Below the pieces are notes generated by a model. It made no database searches. It saw nothing but the letters and a program-made list of their open reading frames with translations, and was not told where the DNA came from. A stretch of 7,807 bases of DNA from Chloroflexota bacterium (GTDB lineage: Bacteria > Chloroflexota > Dehalococcoidia > RBG-13-53-26), in assembly GCA_030616195.1 (NCBI GenBank), contig JAUWXW010000066.1:1-7807 (forward strand). Reading direction: 5' to 3'. Positions 5,068 to 7,807 of the stretch are shown one piece after another. The position numbers and the translations under genes were made by a program. Each line of letters starts with the position of its first letter. The first letter of the stretch is position 1.

Positions 5068-5136
5068 AAGGGGGTGGAAGTATGACCAGAACACCTTAAG
5101 ATTCCCTTGTTCTGCCGACCAAGGGGATTCAATTTT
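5068..5136 (+). terminator. Riboswitch expression platform: terminator hairpin with competing antiterminator
   Basis: ATTCCCTTG (5101-5109) pairs with CAAGGGGAT (5120-5128): nine pairs, one a G-U wobble, around a 10-nt loop, followed by TCAATTTT (5129-5136). This is a plausible intrinsic terminator 20 nt before btuF. Upstream, AAGGGGGT (5068-5075) can pair instead with ATTCCCTT, the same arm, and would prevent the hairpin. That is the logic expected of a ligand-switched terminator. Pairings were found by eye, without energy calculation. Confidence 0.6.
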
Positions 5137-5156
5137 GCATCATAAAGGAGGCTTTA

Positions 5157-6254
5157 GTGAAAAGGCTAACTACAATTTTATTGATTATAGTTGTGGCTCT
5201 TGCTTCAACTACGGGGTATTTGGGTTACCGCTTGGCTACTGAGCCAACGAGTTTAGAGACATTAACCGGGCTTACGGCAGATGAGGTGGCGACGATGAGT
5301 GCTCTTGCGCCTGTCCTTGGCTGCTCTCCCGAAGATGTCCCAGGGGCAGTGGGGGGAGAGGCTTTCATTGATGATCTAGGAAGGGCAGTTAAGATACCGG
5401 GACATTCTCCTGTTGAAAGAATTGTCTCCCTGCATCCTGCTGCTACGGAGACCATCTTTTGCCTGGGGGCTGATGGTAAGCTTGTGGCTGTTAGCAATGC
5501 ATGGAGCGGCGATGCCTTTGCTCCAGACCCGGTGGAAAGCTGGATTACGACCCCTGAGGACATCGACAATGAAATCGAGGCGAGAGTGAGTGCTGGGACG
5601 CTAACTGCGCTTAATGCCTTTAGTGTGGAGCCTGAGGCAATTCTAGACTTAGCGCCTGATGTGGTTTTTGCCTTCGGGTATACGCTCCCAGGGTATGCCG
5701 AGGCTATCAAAGATGAAGTCCCCGTGATCTGCTTCGCACCGACTACACTCGAAGACATCCTCCAGAACCTTGTGCTTGTGGGGAAGGTTGTAGGTAAGGA
5801 AGCTGAGGCAGAGAGCCTGTTAAATGATATAAAGAGTGACATCATCGATATCGCAAGTATGACCATAGATGAACTCAGACCAAAGGTATTCTGTGAGACG
5901 GGCTATAATGGAGGGGTTTGGACTACGGGAGAAGACTCTTTTGTCAGCAGCCTCATTATTCTGGCTGGTGGTAGGGATTTAGGAACCCCCGTCCCAGCCG
6001 CCAACGCCAACATAAGCCCTGAGTACATAGTCGATAGCGAGCCTGATCTCATCCTCCTCCTCGATTATCCTTGGGGTGCAGATGCCCAAAGCGTAGCGGG
6101 AAGAAGTGGATGGGGCACAATCCCGGCGGTGATAAATGGGAAAGTCTATGAATTAGACACTGAGTCTGTGGACAAAGTTACACGACCGGGATCGAGAATT
6201 GCCCAAGGCTTGGAGGTTCTACTAGGGATAATCCATCCAGAGCTTTCTAAGTGA
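5157..6254 (+). CDS. btuF: Corrinoid ABC transporter substrate-binding protein, BtuF-like (365 aa)
   Basis: This extracytoplasmic protein would capture corrinoid and deliver it to the BtuC permease. A GTG start follows GGAGG (5147-5151) by 5 nt. Residues 1-25 are a signal or anchor (MKR, then TTILLIIVVALASTTGYLGY). No lipobox cysteine follows, so it is probably held by an uncleaved membrane anchor rather than a lipid. A region of about 40 residues (30-67) precedes the binding-protein fold. The fold (about 68-360) has the PF01497 marks: FIDDLGRAVKIPG, RIVSLHPAATETIFCLGADG (88-107), EPEAILDLAPDVVFAFG, the long central helix near 198-235, and IVDSEPDLILLLD. The family also binds siderophores and heme; the cobalamin riboswitch upstream decides for corrinoids. 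Its stop overlaps the start of btuC. Family near certain; substrate likely. Confidence 0.92.
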   Translation: MKRLTTILLIIVVALASTTGYLGYRLATEPTSLETLTGLTADEVATMSALAPVLGCSPEDVPGAVGGEAFIDDLGRAVKIPGHSPVERIVSLHPAATETIFCLGADGKLVAVSNAWSGDAFAPDPVESWITTPEDIDNEIEARVSAGTLTALNAFSVEPEAILDLAPDVVFAFGYTLPGYAEAIKDEVPVICFAPTTLEDILQNLVLVGKVVGKEAEAESLLNDIKSDIIDIASMTIDELRPKVFCETGYNGGVWTTGEDSFVSSLIILAGGRDLGTPVPAANANISPEYIVDSEPDLILLLDYPWGADAQSVAGRSGWGTIPAVINGKVYELDTESVDKVTRPGSRIAQGLEVLLGIIHPELSK

Positions 6255-7300
6255 AGAGCAGAAGGAAGACAGTCTTTGTTCTTGCCTTATTGGTGGGGAT
6301 ACTGTTTGGGGCTATGCTCCTCTCCACTGCCATAGGTGCTGTCCATGTCTCGCCTTTAAGCATCTTGAAGATGGGCTTGAACAAGTTGCATATCGCCCAT
6401 TTTGATCCCTCTTGGAGGGAGGCGGATGAAGCTATCATTTTTCAACTAAGGCTTCCCTGTGTCGTAGGAGCAGCTTTAGTCGGTGCTGCCTTGGCAGTAG
6501 CGGGCTCGCTTTTTCAAGGTGTTCTGCGAAACCCTCTTGCCGATCCATATCTTATCGGCACCTCCTCAGGGGCTCTCTTTGGGGTTACCATCGCTATGAT
6601 TTTCCTCCCGGCGACCCTATCCTTCTCAGGCTTCGGGATAGCCTCTATTGTTGCCTTCCTGGGGGCATTGGGAGCGGTGTTTTTGGTCTACGCCTTAGCA
6701 AGGGTAGGAGGGAGAACTCATGTAGTAACCTTAATCCTTGCCGGTGTTGCGGTGAACTTTCTCCTCACTGCCATCTCCTGGTTTTTACTGGACGTAGTGG
6801 GTGAACTACATCAGAAAGCATCGGCGGTCTATGGATTTCTTTGGGGTCAAATCATGGGTATTGACTGGAACCAGATAGTGGTGCTGGCACCGATAATCTT
6901 TTTGGGGCTTATTTTAGCTAGGCTTTTTGCCTCTCATTTAAATGCCTTCTCCTTGGGTGAGGAAGGTGCAGCCTATGTGGGGGTAAATGTGGAGAGGGAC
7001 AAGATGCTCATTTTAGCATTAGGTGCTTTTCTTACTGCCTGCGCAGTTTGTATCGCAGGGCTCATTGGGTTTGTCGGGCTTATAATACCACACGCCCTAC
7101 GCCTTATATTCGGTCCCGACAATCGCCTTTTGCTTCCTGCTTCTGCTCTGGCTGGGGCATCATTTTTGGTGCTTGCCCATCTCGTTGCCCGCACCATCCT
7201 CGCACCTGAGATGCTCAGGCTCGGAATCCTTACTGCACTCATAGGCGGACCTGTATTCCTTTATCTCCTAATCCGTTATAGAAGGGAGTATGCTTTTTAA
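6251..7300 (+). CDS. btuC: Corrinoid ABC transporter permease, BtuC/FecCD family (349 aa)
   Basis: This is the inner-membrane channel subunit, working as a dimer with two BtuD ATPases. It is almost wholly hydrophobic, with the first membrane span at about 8-30 and about ten in all expected for the family. Conserved landmarks are FQLRLPCVVGAALVGAALAV (64-83), the family signature AGSLFQGVLRNPLADPYLIG (84-103), and the ATPase-contact loop and following helix FVGLIIPHALRLIFGPDNR (274-292), then a C-terminal LRLGILTALIGGPVFLYLL. Length is normal and no motif is missing. Its GTG start (6251-6253) overlaps the btuF stop TGA (6252-6254), so translation is probably coupled; I see no strong ribosome-binding site of its own. 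Its stop shares a base with the btuD start. Confidence 0.94.
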   Translation: MKSRRKTVFVLALLVGILFGAMLLSTAIGAVHVSPLSILKMGLNKLHIAHFDPSWREADEAIIFQLRLPCVVGAALVGAALAVAGSLFQGVLRNPLADPYLIGTSSGALFGVTIAMIFLPATLSFSGFGIASIVAFLGALGAVFLVYALARVGGRTHVVTLILAGVAVNFLLTAISWFLLDVVGELHQKASAVYGFLWGQIMGIDWNQIVVLAPIIFLGLILARLFASHLNAFSLGEEGAAYVGVNVERDKMLILALGAFLTACAVCIAGLIGFVGLIIPHALRLIFGPDNRLLLPASALAGASFLVLAHLVARTILAPEMLRLGILTALIGGPVFLYLLIRYRREYAF

Positions 7301-7807
7301 TGAGTAACCTCCTCATGAAAGATGTTTCCTTTTCCTACTCTGATGGTTTCGCCTTGCACCATATTAACCTAGAGGTAGGGGCTGCTGAGATGGTAGCGCT
7401 TTTGGGTCCCAATGGTTCAGGCAAGACTACCCTTCTCAAGCTTGCTGCTGGGGTTTTAACCCCAAGGTGGGGGGAGATGCTGCTGGGGGGGATAAGCCTT
7501 AGAGAATTGTCTCGAAAGGAGATAGCACAAAGGATAGCAGTGGTGCCACAATACTTTAACATACCCTTTGCCTTTAGTGTAGAGGAGGTGGTAGTGTTGG
7601 GACGCACCCCTTTTATTAAAACACTCTCCGGTGAGACTGAAAGAGACTATCTAGTGGCAAAGCTTGCCTTGGAGCTTACCGGCATGGAGAGCTTCAAAGC
7701 TCGCCCCTTCAATGAGTTGAGCGGTGGGGAGCGGCAGAAGGTTATTCTGGCTATGGCTCTGGCTCAAGAGCCCAGGCTTCTGCTCCTTGATGAGCCCACA
7801 GCACACC
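7300..7807 (+). CDS. btuD: Corrinoid ABC transporter ATPase, BtuD-like, 3' end outside the window
   Basis: This ATPase powers BtuC. The ATG at 7300 shares its A with the btuC stop (TAATG). The first 169 codons are present and the frame is open to the window edge. All motifs up to the cut are intact: Walker A GPNGSGKT (36-43), Q-loop at Q84 (VVPQ), signature LSGGERQ (140-146) and Walker B LLLLDEPT (160-167). The D-loop, H-loop and C-terminus lie beyond the window; a usual family member has about 250-270 residues. A second in-frame ATG at 7315 has no better ribosome-binding site. Cobalamin specificity is inferred from the operon, since FecE/FhuC/HmuV ATPases look alike. Confidence 0.93.
   Translation, partial: MSNLLMKDVSFSYSDGFALHHINLEVGAAEMVALLGPNGSGKTTLLKLAAGVLTPRWGEMLLGGISLRELSRKEIAQRIAVVPQYFNIPFAFSVEEVVVLGRTPFIKTLSGETERDYLVAKLALELTGMESFKARPFNELSGGERQKVILAMALAQEPRLLLLDEPTAH

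Noticed and set aside
5225..5866. Minus-strand frame of 213 codons inside btuF
   Set aside because: It is serine/alanine-rich low-complexity translation typical of the antisense of a real gene; btuF motifs fix the plus strand.
1..7807. CRISPR array, rRNA, transposase or integrase gene
   Set aside because: No regularly spaced repeats, no rRNA-like stretches and no recombinase motifs were seen on either strand.

Overview
The window looks like chromosomal DNA from an anaerobic bacterium, most plausibly a Chloroflexi/Dehalococcoidia-type organism. This placement is an inference. It rests on a short DUF5679-like zinc-ribbon protein, a winged-helix regulator of a type I associate with archaea and Dehalococcoidia, a corrinoid-uptake operon behind a cobalamin riboswitch, and a palindromic intergenic repeat. 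No rRNA, ribosomal protein or other firm taxonomic marker is present.

Left part (1-2392). A small, weakly supported reading frame (143-403) with a faint receiver-like look precedes an unusual ftsZ (440-2053, TTG start with a perfect Shine-Dalgarno). The product has a complete FtsZ GTPase core, then an FtsZ-tail-like peptide in the middle of the chain (LNLPAFERR, residues 343-351), then a charged helical linker, then a C-terminal PAS domain of the PAS_10/DUF438 type. This FtsZ-PAS fusion is the most striking item: it suggests a tubulin-like filament whose assembly or partner binding could be tuned by a small-molecule, redox or gas signal. About 340 bp without a convincing gene follow.

Middle part (2393-4348). 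A 47-codon zinc-ribbon gene on the minus strand (2439-2582) has its own consensus promoter (TTGACA-17-TATATT) and a 9-bp hairpin after its stop. It is divergent from a Crp/Fnr-family regulator (2801-3481). Next is a 262-aa winged-helix regulator (3560-4348) whose promoter (TTGTCA-18-TACAAT) lies so close to the start codon that its mRNA should be nearly leaderless.

Intergenic part (4349-5156). The first 490 bp hold only repeat debris: a perfect 28-bp palindrome flanked by two diverged copies of a roughly 42-bp repeat. Then comes the control region of the last operon. It contains a consensus promoter (TTGACA-17-TAAAAT), a 20-bp-period tandem repeat overlapping the promoter that includes a CAAGTGCACTTG palindrome, a cobalamin riboswitch (4948-5046), and an expression platform with a terminator hairpin, a competing antiterminator pairing and a possible anti-Shine-Dalgarno.

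Right part (5157-7807). btuF (substrate-binding protein), btuC (permease) and the first 169 codons of btuD (ATPase) overlap each other at start/stop codons. Together they would form an ABC importer for corrinoids. The riboswitch is what narrows the substrate from the broader siderophore/heme/cobalamin family to corrinoids.
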